Part shown: one piece after another, positions 8,309-15,697 of the stretch | Layout of the letters: every line of letters begins with the position of its first letter | How positions within the stretch are numbered: the stretch's first letter is position 1 | Assembly: GCA_905233765.1 (NCBI GenBank) | Contig: CAJOCU010000019.1 | Location: forward strand, 1 to 39,876 | Direction: 5' to 3' | Length of the DNA stretch: 39,876 bases | From: an uncultured Bacteroidaceae bacterium | GTDB lineage: Bacteria; Bacteroidota; Bacteroidia; Bacteroidales; Bacteroidaceae | Program-made: the position numbers and the translations under genes | The notes under the pieces: generated by a model | The model's database searches: none | Told to the model about the DNA's origin: nothing | Seen by the model: the letters and a program-made list of their open reading frames with translations, nothing else

Positions 8309-9805
8309 TTAATAATCCCATTCCTCTTCCGGAATGATGTTTTCAAATCGATAGCTGCGCTGATCACGAGTCATATAGAGGTACAAACGTCGGCCTTCAA
8401 GCGAGCCTAATGGCTTGTCACCATTTTTGTGAATAAAATCGAGCACCAAGGGGTAATCCTCATACCTTAATGGAGTACTGAAATAGGTACGCCCGTCCAC
8501 ACCGACAACGGCACCATAACGTTCATCGCTAGCTTGTGAGCGGTTGAGATAAAGGCTGTCGTTGGGTTGTGCCCATGCATAACCCTCTTTGAAGGGATAG
8601 ATATAGACATAGCCTGTAGGTAACTGTTTCTGCTCTTTTATCAGGAAAACGTGATAGAGGGAGTCACTGGGCTCTACCCAACAGGCATTCTCCGAGGCAT
8701 CACGACTCATCTCAATATCCATATACATACATGGCACCAACACCTTCCCTTTCTTATCTACAACGCCCCATTGACCGGAAATAGCAACGCGGAACAATTC
8801 GTTGGGTAATATTTCTGCATCATCATATTTAAAAGGTATCACTTGTTGCCCGTCCATCGTCACCACACCCCACTTGCCATTGGACTTCGCGGCCATAAGG
8901 GATGGGGTTCCATCAGATGGGGGAAAGTGAAGATCGGTGTAGCCTTCCTTTGCGAACAGCGTCTCGCCACGAGAATTCACGATTTCACTTTGTCCATCCT
9001 TGCTGAACACCCAAATATACTCTGTCGCATTGCACTGCACGTCATAGCCATCTTTGACTTTCTCTCCGTTCTTGTTTATGAAGAAGAATGTATCACCGTC
9101 CCGTACAGGGGCAATGTCTCCGATGAAATCGCCATGAGAGAAGCCCGGCATATTTATCAATTCTTGTGCATTCTCGCCATCGTAGCGAATCTGAATGCTT
9201 TTTTGATTTTCAATGTTATAGTAGCCAATGGCATAAAAAGTTGTACCATAAACCCACCAACGCATCATGCCATTCACAGGAAGACTGATAGTTGGAGCGA
9301 CATCTTCGGAAATGATATTCCCTTGATCATCAATGATATAACTATTATAATTGCTTTCTTTCTTGAATCTCAAGAACTTGGCATCGGTTATAAGCGTGTC
9401 AAGTGTACTGAACTCAGCCAAGCTAACATGGGCATTTCCATAAGCTGCCATCCTTTTGTCCTCTGGAAGCTGGCTTACATGAATGAAGTCGAATAAAAAC
9501 TTATATTGGGCAGGCACCAGCACCTCACCATCCCCATTAATTACTCCATACTTATTTCCCTTCTGCAATATGGCTTTGCCATAGCAGTTCAAATCCGAGA
9601 TGCGGGAATAGTCGGCATTGAGAACCACTTCGCCATTTTTGCGAAGAAGACCATAGCTCTTACCTTTTTTTACCTTCAACAATTGATTACCCCACGGCAC
9701 AGCTTCTTGATAACCGATTGGGATGTTATCGTCGGCGCAAAGTGGCAGGCTACCAACCAACAATAAAAAAATAAGCAAACAGCCATGCAATGTTTTCAGT
9801 TTCAT
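8309..9805 (-). CDS. Exported WG-repeat protein (first gene of the exported operon)
   Basis: The 498-residue protein starts with a signal peptide (MKLKTLHGCLLIFLLLVGS..., cleavage near LCA). It then contains several WG-type repeats, recognisable from segments such as YGLLRKNGEVVLNADY, YGVINGDGEVLVPAQY, WGVVTMDGQQVIPFKY and WGVVDKKGKVLVPCMY. The family pattern is (W/Y)G(V/L)....G..v.p..Y. WG repeats form beta-propeller-like or solenoid scaffolds of largely unknown function and are common in Bacteroidetes. The C-terminal ~100 residues (after about 400) lack clear repeats. The ATG is 10 bases beyond a T6 tract that closes a strong hairpin, so expression of the operon may depend on read-through of that structure. 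Confidence 0.87.
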   Translation of the reverse strand: MKLKTLHGCLLIFLLLVGSLPLCADDNIPIGYQEAVPWGNQLLKVKKGKSYGLLRKNGEVVLNADYSRISDLNCYGKAILQKGNKYGVINGDGEVLVPAQYKFLFDFIHVSQLPEDKRMAAYGNAHVSLAEFSTLDTLITDAKFLRFKKESNYNSYIIDDQGNIISEDVAPTISLPVNGMMRWWVYGTTFYAIGYYNIENQKSIQIRYDGENAQELINMPGFSHGDFIGDIAPVRDGDTFFFINKNGEKVKDGYDVQCNATEYIWVFSKDGQSEIVNSRGETLFAKEGYTDLHFPPSDGTPSLMAAKSNGKWGVVTMDGQQVIPFKYDDAEILPNELFRVAISGQWGVVDKKGKVLVPCMYMDIEMSRDASENACWVEPSDSLYHVFLIKEQKQLPTGYVYIYPFKEGYAWAQPNDSLYLNRSQASDERYGAVVGVDGRTYFSTPLRYEDYPLVLDFIHKNGDKPLGSLEGRRLYLYMTRDQRSYRFENIIPEEEWDY

Positions 9806-9815
9806 CTGTTACTAG

Positions 9816-9895
9816 AAAAAAGCTGCAGACTCCCACGCAATGGCAATGGTAAATGATTTCGTTCGCGTACACATACAAAAAAGCGTGGGAGTCTG
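9816..9895 (-). terminator. Hairpin plus T6 directly before the WG-repeat gene
   Basis: A perfect 13-bp inverted repeat (9883-9895 with 9826-9838) encloses a 44-base loop. Four bases later a T6 run occurs on the minus strand (9821-9816). The start codon of the operon is at 9805. It has the form of an intrinsic terminator or attenuator, but the loop is long for one. Confidence 0.5.
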
Positions 9896-9972
9896 TACTT
9901 GTTGCCCGTCCCACGTCACTAGGCTCTAGCATTGCCCATCCAGTCGAAACGGTGCAACGCAGAAGCCCACGC
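9877..9972 (-). terminator. Alternative hairpin plus T6 sharing one arm
   Basis: The minus-strand arm at 9972-9960 pairs with 9895-9883 at 11 of 13 positions, the two mismatches being adjacent. A T6 run follows immediately at 9882-9877. This excludes the downstream hairpin, which needs the same 9895-9883 arm. It could be the true 3' end of a non-coding RNA, with the second hairpin acting as backup. Confidence 0.45.
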
Positions 9973-10250
9973 GAGGAGATATGTGGTACGCCAAACATGT
10001 ACCTATATATAATAAGGTACACTGAGGGTTGTACGGTAACATATTCCCACATAGGACATCTACCGTTGCTTTGTTATTGACTGGCTTTTGAACTTGCTAG
10101 ATTCGTGACGTCAAAGAACAAAGCGCTGAGTAAACGCCTTTTACATTATGTGTGTCCCACCCGCCCGGCTTCTGCTCATCAAGGTCTCATTCAGGCTTTT
10201 CAGCCCTCATTTGAACCTCGTTTGCATCCACTTTCGTAGTGATGACGGCA

Positions 10251-10258
10251 CAAAGATA
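10251..10258 (-). promoter_or_regulatory. Promoter -7 box for the structured RNA/leader
   Basis: TATCTTTG on the minus strand matches the Bacteroidetes -7 consensus TAnnTTTG. The -33 region is T-rich (TTTTTCAG) but lacks a clean TTG. A transcript would start near 10244 and run into the structured region and the WG-repeat operon. The 90 bases between here and the trkH stop are A-rich, with nothing else seen. Confidence 0.5.
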
Positions 10259-10347
10259 CAACTAATAAGTGAAAACTGAAAAATTAAAAGAGAAAAATGA
10301 GAGAAGAAAGAGAATAATAAAGGGAAAGGGTGAAAAAGAGGGGAAGC

Positions 10348-11805
10348 CTACTTGTCCTTCCAGAAGCTGCGGGTGAAGAGGACGAGGACGCTGAGGATTT
10401 CCAAACGACCCATCAACATCAGCAGGGAAAGGAGCCATTTGACGACATCGGGCAGGTGGTTCCAGGACATCGTGGGGCCTATCTCCAGACCGAGCGTTGG
10501 GCCTACATTGCTGGCGCAGCTGAAAGCGATGGTGAAGGCGTTGGTGCTGTCGATGCCCAGAATCATCATAATGAAATAGACAAAGAGACAGAGCATCACA
10601 TAGGCTGCGAAGAAGGCGAAGAGGGACTGCTGGCGGTTGTTGGGGACTACATAGCCGTTGATGCGGACCGGCAGCACGGCAGTGGGGTGCAGGATGCGAC
10701 GGAGCTCGTTGCGCAGCACCTTCCACAGCATGACAACACGCACACATTTAAAGCCGCCACTCGTGGAGCCGGAACAGCCACCAATGAACATGCAGACAGT
10801 GAGGATGACCCATGTGAGGTGTGGCCACTGACCAGCATCGTCGTTGAAGACGCCCGTGGTGGTGAGGAACGAGACGACCTGAAACAGGCTGGAACGGAAG
10901 GCGGCGGCAAAGGGATAGTGGCAGCCACGCATGATGATGAACATGATGAGCAGCGTGCACACGAGGATGACGGAGATGTAGAGCCGAAACTCGGTGTTCC
11001 TGAAGAACTCTACCAGCCTGCGCTTGAACAGGGTGACATAGAGGAGTGTAAAGCTGGTGCCGCAGAGGAACATGAAGAGGATGGCCGTGTAGTCGATGGC
11101 GGGGCTATGGAAGTAGCCGGTGCTGGTGTTGTGCGTAGCGAAGCCACCGGTGGCCGTGACTGTCATGGCGTAGTTGACGCAGTCGAAACCGCTCATGCCT
11201 TCGAAGTAGAAGCAGAGGGCACAGACGGAGGTGAGCAACGAATAGATGCCCCAGATCCAATGGCCCTGGGTGCTGAGGCGCGGGTGCATCTTGACGCGCA
11301 TAGGCCCTGTGGCCTCGGCCGAGAAGACTTTCACGCTACCACCCACCATCGAGGGGATGATGGCGATGGTGAAGAAGACGATGCCGAGGCCACCGACCCA
11401 CTGGGTGAGGCTGCGCCAGAAGAGCAGGGCATGGGGCAGGCTTTCCACATCGTCGATGAGCGAGGCTCCCGTGGTGGTGAAGCCGGAGATGGTCTCGAAG
11501 TAGGCATTGGTGATGGTGGGCAGGCAGCCGCTGAGGTAGAAGGGGAAACAGCCGAAGAGGCTGAAGATGGCCCATACGAGTGTCACCACCAGGAAGGAGT
11601 CGCGACGCGTCATGCTGCTGGGGGCGTGGTAGCCGATATAATGGAGGGCCATGCCGGTGAGGAGGGTGGTGACGACGGAGACGGCGAAGGCGTAGGTGTC
11701 GCTCTCGCCATAGCAGTAGGACATGACGAGGCAGCCGGCCATGAGGGCGGACTCGATGCAGAGGAGCTGCCCTATTATCTTCCAAATGATTTTCCAGTTG
11801 ATCAA
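10348..11805 (-). CDS. trkH: TrkH/KtrB-family potassium uptake channel subunit
   Basis: This is the membrane pore subunit of a Trk/Ktr potassium uptake system, which normally works with a cytosolic TrkA/KtrA partner not seen in this window. The four selectivity-filter-like segments are visible: SGFTTTGAS, TATGGFATHNTS, VSFLTTTGVFND and CASNVGPTLG. GGCSGSTSGGFKC lies before the last pore. About ten hydrophobic membrane spans fill the chain. I place the start at the TTG at 11805, because the protein then begins (M)INWKIIWKIIG as relatives do and sits 20 bases after the fur stop. The ATG at 11853 would add 16 residues, overlap fur by 28 bases and read through a short repeat. It is the last gene of the sirtuin-kinase-fur-trkH run. 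Confidence 0.92.
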   Translation of the reverse strand: MINWKIIWKIIGQLLCIESALMAGCLVMSYCYGESDTYAFAVSVVTTLLTGMALHYIGYHAPSSMTRRDSFLVVTLVWAIFSLFGCFPFYLSGCLPTITNAYFETISGFTTTGASLIDDVESLPHALLFWRSLTQWVGGLGIVFFTIAIIPSMVGGSVKVFSAEATGPMRVKMHPRLSTQGHWIWGIYSLLTSVCALCFYFEGMSGFDCVNYAMTVTATGGFATHNTSTGYFHSPAIDYTAILFMFLCGTSFTLLYVTLFKRRLVEFFRNTEFRLYISVILVCTLLIMFIIMRGCHYPFAAAFRSSLFQVVSFLTTTGVFNDDAGQWPHLTWVILTVCMFIGGCSGSTSGGFKCVRVVMLWKVLRNELRRILHPTAVLPVRINGYVVPNNRQQSLFAFFAAYVMLCLFVYFIMMILGIDSTNAFTIAFSCASNVGPTLGLEIGPTMSWNHLPDVVKWLLSLLMLMGRLEILSVLVLFTRSFWKDK

Positions 11806-11815
11806 GGCGGTGTTT

Positions 11816-11834
11816 CGTTTAGCGTTTAACGTTT
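11816..11834. repeat. AT-rich short repeat over the fur stop codon
   Basis: The 19 bases cgtttagcgtttaacgttt occur here and identically at 20154-20172. Here they supply the stop codon of the Fur-family gene and its last codon or two. Confidence 0.7.
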
Positions 11835-12248
11835 GGCGGCACAGTTCTGGCATGTGCCTTTGACGAGGTAGTTGACGCTCTCCATAGTGAAGCCCTCGGG
11901 CAGCTGGATAGCGGGGATGTGGATGGTGGGGAAGCAGTAGGTGCGATGGCAGCGCAGGCAGTAGAAATGGATGTGCTGGTCGTCGAGCGTGCAGTCGTCA
12001 TGGCCCTCGCACACCTCGTACTTGGCCACGCCGGTGCCATCCTCGATGGCGTGCACCAGATGGTGCTCCAGCAGGAGGGTGAGGGTGCGGAAGATGGTGG
12101 AACGATCCACGGTATCCAGCACGTCGTCCAACTCGCGCAGCGACAGGGCGTGGCGGTGCTCCGCGAGTGCACGATAGACGAGGAGGCGCGTGGACGTGGG
12201 TTTCACCCCTCGGCTCTCAAACTTTTCTGTATAATCCTCCGTTTTCAT
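11826..12248 (-). CDS. Fur-family metal- or peroxide-responsive transcriptional regulator
   Basis: The 140-residue protein has the Fur layout: an N-terminal winged helix (about 1-80, with the recognition-helix segment DRSTIFRTLTLLLEHHLV) and a C-terminal dimerisation/metal domain. Visible metal ligands are HIHFYCLRC (Cys97, Cys100) and CQNC near the end (Cys133, Cys136), the usual structural zinc site. Whether it senses iron, zinc or peroxide cannot be read from this. The start at 12248 (MKTEDYTEKF) lies 1 base after the kinase stop codon at 12250-12252, so translation is probably coupled. The upstream in-frame extension would lie inside the kinase gene and has no family similarity. A role in regulating trkH or the operon is possible but unproven. 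Confidence 0.9.
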   Translation of the reverse strand: MKTEDYTEKFESRGVKPTSTRLLVYRALAEHRHALSLRELDDVLDTVDRSTIFRTLTLLLEHHLVHAIEDGTGVAKYEVCEGHDDCTLDDQHIHFYCLRCHRTYCFPTIHIPAIQLPEGFTMESVNYLVKGTCQNCAAKR

Positions 12249-12249
12249 T

Positions 12250-13233
12250 CTAGTAATGGAAACTGCTGCCACCCAGGAACTCGCGAAGGAGGGACATGGG
12301 CGGGATCTGCTTATCCTCGATGGGTTCAAAGAAGCCCACGAGTCCTCGTAGACGCAAGGCTACTTCGTATTCGGGAGCATCCACGGGCACCTCTTCCAGA
12401 ATGGGCATCACGTAGTTGCGCAGCACGGCAAGCTCATAGAGCAGGGCACTGTTGATCATGCGGTTGCAGTTCTCCTGATAGGGGAAGATCCATTTCTCCT
12501 CGCCAGCACGCACGCTGGGCCAGCGGCGTATGGTATCCTCGGCCGAGTAGCCGCGGAACTTACGGTCGCGGATGATGCGGCGCAGCAGGCGGTTGTCAGA
12601 GGTGGAGATGCGGCGCTGCTCATCGAGTTGGATGGTGGTGAGGGCCGAGACGTAGAGCTGGTATTTCTGCTCGCGAGGGATATCGGGAGTCAGGTCAGGG
12701 TTCAGGGCATGAATGCCTTCGATGATGAGCACATCGTTCGCACCCAAGGTCATCCCTACGGCCGTTGTCTCGCGATGTCCTGTATGGAAGTTGTACTTCG
12801 GACACTGGATGGTTTCGCCTTTCAGCAGGCTGTGCAGTTGGTCGTTGAAGAAAGCCACATCCAGAGCCTGCAGACACTCGAAGTCATAGTCTCCTTTCTC
12901 ATCGCGTGGCGTATGCTCGCGATCGAGGAAGTAGTTGTCCAGCGAAATCATATACGGACGCAGCCCTACGGCGCCAAGCTGCACGGCCAGACGCTTGCAG
13001 GTCGTGGTCTTACCGCTGCTGCTGGGACCTGCGAGCATGACGATGCGACAGCCCGATTTCTTTATCTGGTCGGCGACAGCGGCAATCTTGCGTTCCTGTA
13101 GCGCTTCCGACACGTAGATGATTTCTGTGGCATGGCCTGTGCGCACGGCGCGGTTCAATTCAGCCACGGTGCTCAGTCCTATAATCTCTTGCCAGTGGCG
13201 GAGATCGGCCATGACGGTTTCAAGCTTACTCAT
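12250..13233 (-). CDS. Uridine-kinase-like nucleoside kinase lacking the usual N-terminal half
   Basis: The protein belongs to the uridine kinase/phosphoribulokinase P-loop family, which phosphorylates nucleosides with ATP or GTP in the cytosol. The Walker A motif GPSSSGKT is at 69-76. The substrate-lid region DNYFLDREHTPRDEKGDYDFE and the conserved segments IIEGIHALNP, TSDNRLLRRIIRD and RAGEEKWIFPYQE follow. It ends PMSLLREFLGGSSFHY, as in Bacteroides homologues. Those are about 550 residues long and carry TGS- and threonyl-tRNA-synthetase-like domains in front, as I remember them. Here the product is 327 residues and begins at the linker (RHWQEIIGLSTVAELNRAV). The upstream 23 bases and the sirtuin gene leave no room for the missing part, so this is a short form rather than a frameshift. 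Confidence 0.88.
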   Translation of the reverse strand: MSKLETVMADLRHWQEIIGLSTVAELNRAVRTGHATEIIYVSEALQERKIAAVADQIKKSGCRIVMLAGPSSSGKTTTCKRLAVQLGAVGLRPYMISLDNYFLDREHTPRDEKGDYDFECLQALDVAFFNDQLHSLLKGETIQCPKYNFHTGHRETTAVGMTLGANDVLIIEGIHALNPDLTPDIPREQKYQLYVSALTTIQLDEQRRISTSDNRLLRRIIRDRKFRGYSAEDTIRRWPSVRAGEEKWIFPYQENCNRMINSALLYELAVLRNYVMPILEEVPVDAPEYEVALRLRGLVGFFEPIEDKQIPPMSLLREFLGGSSFHY

Positions 13234-13262
13234 TAACGAATTAACGAATTAACGGATTAACA
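13230..13262. repeat. AT-rich tandem repeat between sirtuin and kinase genes
   Basis: The unit aattaacg/cgaattaa is repeated about three times across the 23-base gap and the two gene edges. It resembles the other junction repeats of the window. No promoter is evident in it. Confidence 0.55.
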
Positions 13263-13973
13263 AGTTATCAATTTTTCATTCTTCATTTTCTCAATGAGAA
13301 GCTCCATCCCCTCGGAAGCTCCTTTCTGGATATGGTGGAAGCGGTGGCTGGCGGTCCAAGGCACTTCCTTCGGGTCGATGAGGTAGATGGGGGCGTGGTC
13401 GGGCACGAACTGCACGAGGCCGGCAGCGGGATAGACGTTGAGGCTGGTGCCGATGACGACGTAGATGTCGGCCTGCGCAGAGATCTCGGCAGCGCGCTCT
13501 ATCTCGGGCACCGCCTCGCCGAACCAGACAATGAAGGGGCGCAGCTGGCTGCCGTCGGCGGCCTTGTCGCCCAGGTGGATGTCGAGGTGGTCGGGTGGGA
13601 GGGTGATGACCTGCGAGGGGTCGTTGGGGTTGCGCGACGAAGTGGCCTTCATCAGCTCGCCATGGAGGTGGATGACGTGGGTGGAGCCGGCGCGCTCGTG
13701 GAGGTCATCGACGTTCTGGGTGATGACGGTGACGTCGAAGTCCTGCTCCAGCGCTGCCACCAGCTCGTGGCCGCGGCAGGGCCGCACCTGCGGCAGCTGG
13801 CGACGGCGCTCGTTGTAGAAGTTGATGACGAGCTCGGGGTCGCGCTCGTAGCCCTCGATGGTGGCGACGTCCTCGACACGGTGCTGCTCCCAGAGCCCGC
13901 CGGAGTCGCGGAAGGTGCTGATGCCGCTCTCGGCGGACATGCCTGCACCCGTGAGAATAACTATTTTTTTCAT
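13257..13973 (-). CDS. cobB: NAD-dependent protein deacylase (sirtuin, CobB/SIRT5 type)
   Basis: The Rossmann NAD-binding motif GAGMSAESG is at 9-17 and the TQNVDDLHERAG motif at 85-96. The catalytic histidine is His104 in HLHGE, and GTSLNVYPAAGL lies near the end. Tyr53 and Arg56 (NFYNERRRQ) form the Y-x-x-R acyl-pocket signature of SIRT5/CobB enzymes that remove succinyl or malonyl groups. The two zinc CxxC pairs are absent, which is common in this bacterial subgroup. The start at 13973 (MKKIVILTGAG) is chosen because the longer reading adds eight residues before the first strand. The last ten residues are encoded by an AT-rich stretch like the dispersed repeats nearby. It appears to be the first gene of the operon running to trkH. 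Confidence 0.92.
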   Translation of the reverse strand: MKKIVILTGAGMSAESGISTFRDSGGLWEQHRVEDVATIEGYERDPELVINFYNERRRQLPQVRPCRGHELVAALEQDFDVTVITQNVDDLHERAGSTHVIHLHGELMKATSSRNPNDPSQVITLPPDHLDIHLGDKAADGSQLRPFIVWFGEAVPEIERAAEISAQADIYVVIGTSLNVYPAAGLVQFVPDHAPIYLIDPKEVPWTASHRFHHIQKGASEGMELLIEKMKNEKLITC

Positions 13974-13994
13974 TGAGATAGGCGTTTTGCAGGG

Positions 13995-14024
13995 CAAAAG
14001 TAAGCATTATTTACAATTTGACAA
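13995..14024 (-). promoter_or_regulatory. Promoter of the sirtuin-kinase-fur-trkH operon
   Basis: On the minus strand TACTTTTG (14002-13995) fits the -7 box, and TTG (14024-14022) lies exactly 19 bases upstream as a -33 box. The start codon is 21 bases downstream of the box. The stretch from here to about 14130 is AT-rich with no other feature seen. Confidence 0.65.
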
Positions 14025-14161
14025 TTTACTATCTACTATTTATTTGAATTTTTGTTTCATTTTATGTTTTTTTGCAGCTTCAAAAACAAAATAAATCATA
14101 AATCAGGCCTCCTTGGTGAAAGAATTTGCAAATTGTAAATGGTCGAATCGTAAATTATCTA

Positions 14162-14169
14162 TACCTTTG
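14162..14169 (+). promoter_or_regulatory. Promoter -7 box for the FKBP cluster
   Basis: TACCTTTG fits TAnnTTTG and lies 35 bases before the ATG at 14205. No TTG is present at the ideal -33 spacing. An A/G-rich stretch (aaaaagga) lies just before the start codon. Confidence 0.55.
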
Positions 14170-14204
14170 CGCCCGATTTTTAACAAAGAACGCGAAAAAG
14201 GAAC

Positions 14205-14789
14205 ATGAACAAGATTAGTTATGCATTGGGTCTCGGCATCGGCCAACAGCTGAAGAGCATGGGCATCGAGGACTTCAATGTGCAGGACTTCACACAGAGC
14301 ATCTGCAATGTGCTGACGGATGCGGAGCTGGCAATGACACACCGCGAGGCACAGGCGCTGCTCAACGAATACTTCGACAAACAGGCCCGCAAGCAGGCTG
14401 AGGGCACCATTGCCGAGGGCAAGGCCTTCCTGGAGGCCAACGCCAAGAAGGAGGGTGTCGTCACCACCAAGAGCGGACTGCAGTATATGGTGCTTACGGA
14501 GGGCACGGGCCGCAGCCCCAAGGCTACGGACAAGGTGCGCTGCCACTACGAGGGCACGCTCATAAACGGCACCGTCTTCGACAGCAGCTACCAGCGCGGC
14601 GAGCCCGCCGACTTCCCCCTCAACGGTGTCATCCCCGGATGGACGGAGGGTGTGCAGCTGATGAAGGAGGGCAGCAAGTTCCGCTTCTTCATCCCCTACC
14701 TGCTGGGCTACGGCGAGCGCGGAGCCGGCAGCTCGATTCCCCCCTATGCCACGCTCATCTTCGACGTGGAACTGATCAAAGTGCTCTAA
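14205..14789 (+). CDS. FKBP-type peptidyl-prolyl isomerase, probably cytosolic
   Basis: The 194-residue protein has an FkpA/FklB-like N-terminal helical dimerisation part (about 1-85) and one FKBP domain (about 92-194). Family landmarks are GLQYMVLTEGTG, VRCHYEGTLINGTVFDSS, VIPGWTEGVQLM and the closing LIFDVELIKVL. Unlike the next two genes it has no signal peptide, so it should act in the cytosol on newly made proteins. It is the first of three adjacent FKBP genes. The gap to the second is 32 bases. Confidence 0.93.
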   Translation: MNKISYALGLGIGQQLKSMGIEDFNVQDFTQSICNVLTDAELAMTHREAQALLNEYFDKQARKQAEGTIAEGKAFLEANAKKEGVVTTKSGLQYMVLTEGTGRSPKATDKVRCHYEGTLINGTVFDSSYQRGEPADFPLNGVIPGWTEGVQLMKEGSKFRFFIPYLLGYGERGAGSSIPPYATLIFDVELIKVL

Positions 14790-14821
14790 AAACCATTTAA
14801 CCCATAAAAAAACAAGCAAAG

Positions 14822-15685
14822 ATGAAAAAGATTTCTATCGTTCTCACAGTGGTCCTGGCAGCTGTCGTGACCGCTTGCAACCAGGGTCCCACAGCAGCGC
14901 TGAAGACCGACATCGACACCCTGAGCTATGCCATCGGCATGAGCCAGACACAGGGTCTGAAGGAATATCTGGCCATGCGCATGGGCGTGGACACCACCTA
15001 TGTGGAGGAATTCCTGAAGGGCTTCCGCGAGGGTGTGAAGGCTGACAACAGCAAGGAAAAGGCCGCTTACTTCGCTGGTATCCAGATTGGTCAGCAGGTG
15101 AGTCAGGGCATGCTCCAGAACATCAACCGCATGATCTTCGGCGAGGACACCACACAGACGGTCAACGCTGACAACGTGTATGCTGGTTTCATGGCCGCTG
15201 TGGCTGGCAATGACAAGGTGATGACGCTGGATTCCGCCAGCAACTTCGTGCAGACCCGCATGGATGTCATCCGCGAGGCTGCTCGCGCCAAGGCTTTCGC
15301 TGACAACAAGAAGGCCGGCGAGGACTACATCGCTGAAATCGCCAAGAAAGAAGGCGTGAAGGAACTCGGCGAGGGCGTGTACTACGAGGTCCTCACAGAG
15401 GGCAACGGCGAGGTGGCCGCTGACACCGCCAGGGTGAAGGTGCACTACGAGGGCAAGCTCATCGACGGTACCGTCTTCGACAGCAACATGGAGAGCGAGC
15501 CCACCACCTTCAGGGCTAACCAGGTCATCCCCGGCTTCAAGGCCGCTCTGACCGCTATGCCCGTGGGCTCCAAGTGGATCGTCTATATCCCCCAGGAGCA
15601 GGCTTACGGCGCACAGGACATGGGCAACATCAAGCCCTTCAGCGCCCTGACCTTCACTGTCGAGCTGGTTGACATCGAGAAGTAA
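14822..15685 (+). CDS. FKBP-type peptidyl-prolyl isomerase lipoprotein
   Basis: The 287-residue protein has a lipoprotein signal with lipobox VTAC (Cys19). An FkpA_N-like helical region follows (LSYAIGMSQTQGLKEYL..., about 32-165), and then a C-terminal FKBP domain (about 185-287). FKBP landmarks are VKVHYEGKLIDGTVFDSN, VIPGFKAALTAMPVG and LTFTVELVDIEK. It should be anchored by lipid facing the periplasm and assist folding of exported proteins. It shares the SYA.G..QT.GL...L..RMG.DTTY pattern with the next gene, so the two arose by duplication. Gap to the next gene is 12 bases. Confidence 0.93.
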   Translation: MKKISIVLTVVLAAVVTACNQGPTAALKTDIDTLSYAIGMSQTQGLKEYLAMRMGVDTTYVEEFLKGFREGVKADNSKEKAAYFAGIQIGQQVSQGMLQNINRMIFGEDTTQTVNADNVYAGFMAAVAGNDKVMTLDSASNFVQTRMDVIREAARAKAFADNKKAGEDYIAEIAKKEGVKELGEGVYYEVLTEGNGEVAADTARVKVHYEGKLIDGTVFDSNMESEPTTFRANQVIPGFKAALTAMPVGSKWIVYIPQEQAYGAQDMGNIKPFSALTFTVELVDIEK

Positions 15686-15697
15686 TCAACAACAACG

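Larger units (their letters stand above)
9816..10244 (-). ncRNA. Candidate structured non-coding RNA or attenuated leader of the exported operon
   Basis: No credible gene covers 9806-10347. Read on the minus strand from just after a TATCTTTG promoter box (10258-10251), several stems are visible. GGCT/AGCC with a GAAA loop lies at 10205-10194, inside an AGGT/ACCT stem. ACGGTA/TACCGT pairs 10066-10061 with 10038-10033. TGTACCT/AGGTACA pairs 10021-10015 with 10004-9998. A long rod runs from 9972 to 9883. Inside the rod GTTGC-A-CCGT (9958-9949) pairs with ACGGGCAAC (9909-9901). The rod is followed by T6, and a second hairpin shares its 3' arm and is also followed by T6. I could not place it in RNase P, tmRNA, SRP or a known riboswitch. 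6S or the Bacteroidales-1 motif remain possible. Confidence 0.45.

Noticed and set aside
9750..10052. A 100-residue minus-strand frame in the gap before the WG-repeat gene
   Set aside because: It overlaps the WG-repeat gene start in another frame and runs through the hairpin arms. It has no signal or family pattern.
9816..10258. tmRNA, RNase P RNA, SRP RNA or TPP riboswitch
   Set aside because: The hallmarks are absent: no tmRNA tag frame or T-arm with CCA, no GAGGAAAGTCC of RNase P, no GGAA/AGCAG apical motif of SRP. The GGCTGA is in the wrong context for TPP.
10330..11829. Long plus-strand open frame (499 residues) opposite trkH
   Set aside because: It is very rich in Gly, Glu, Asp, Ala and His, shows no family motif, and is fully antisense to a clear TrkH gene. 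It is a by-product of G/C-biased codon use.
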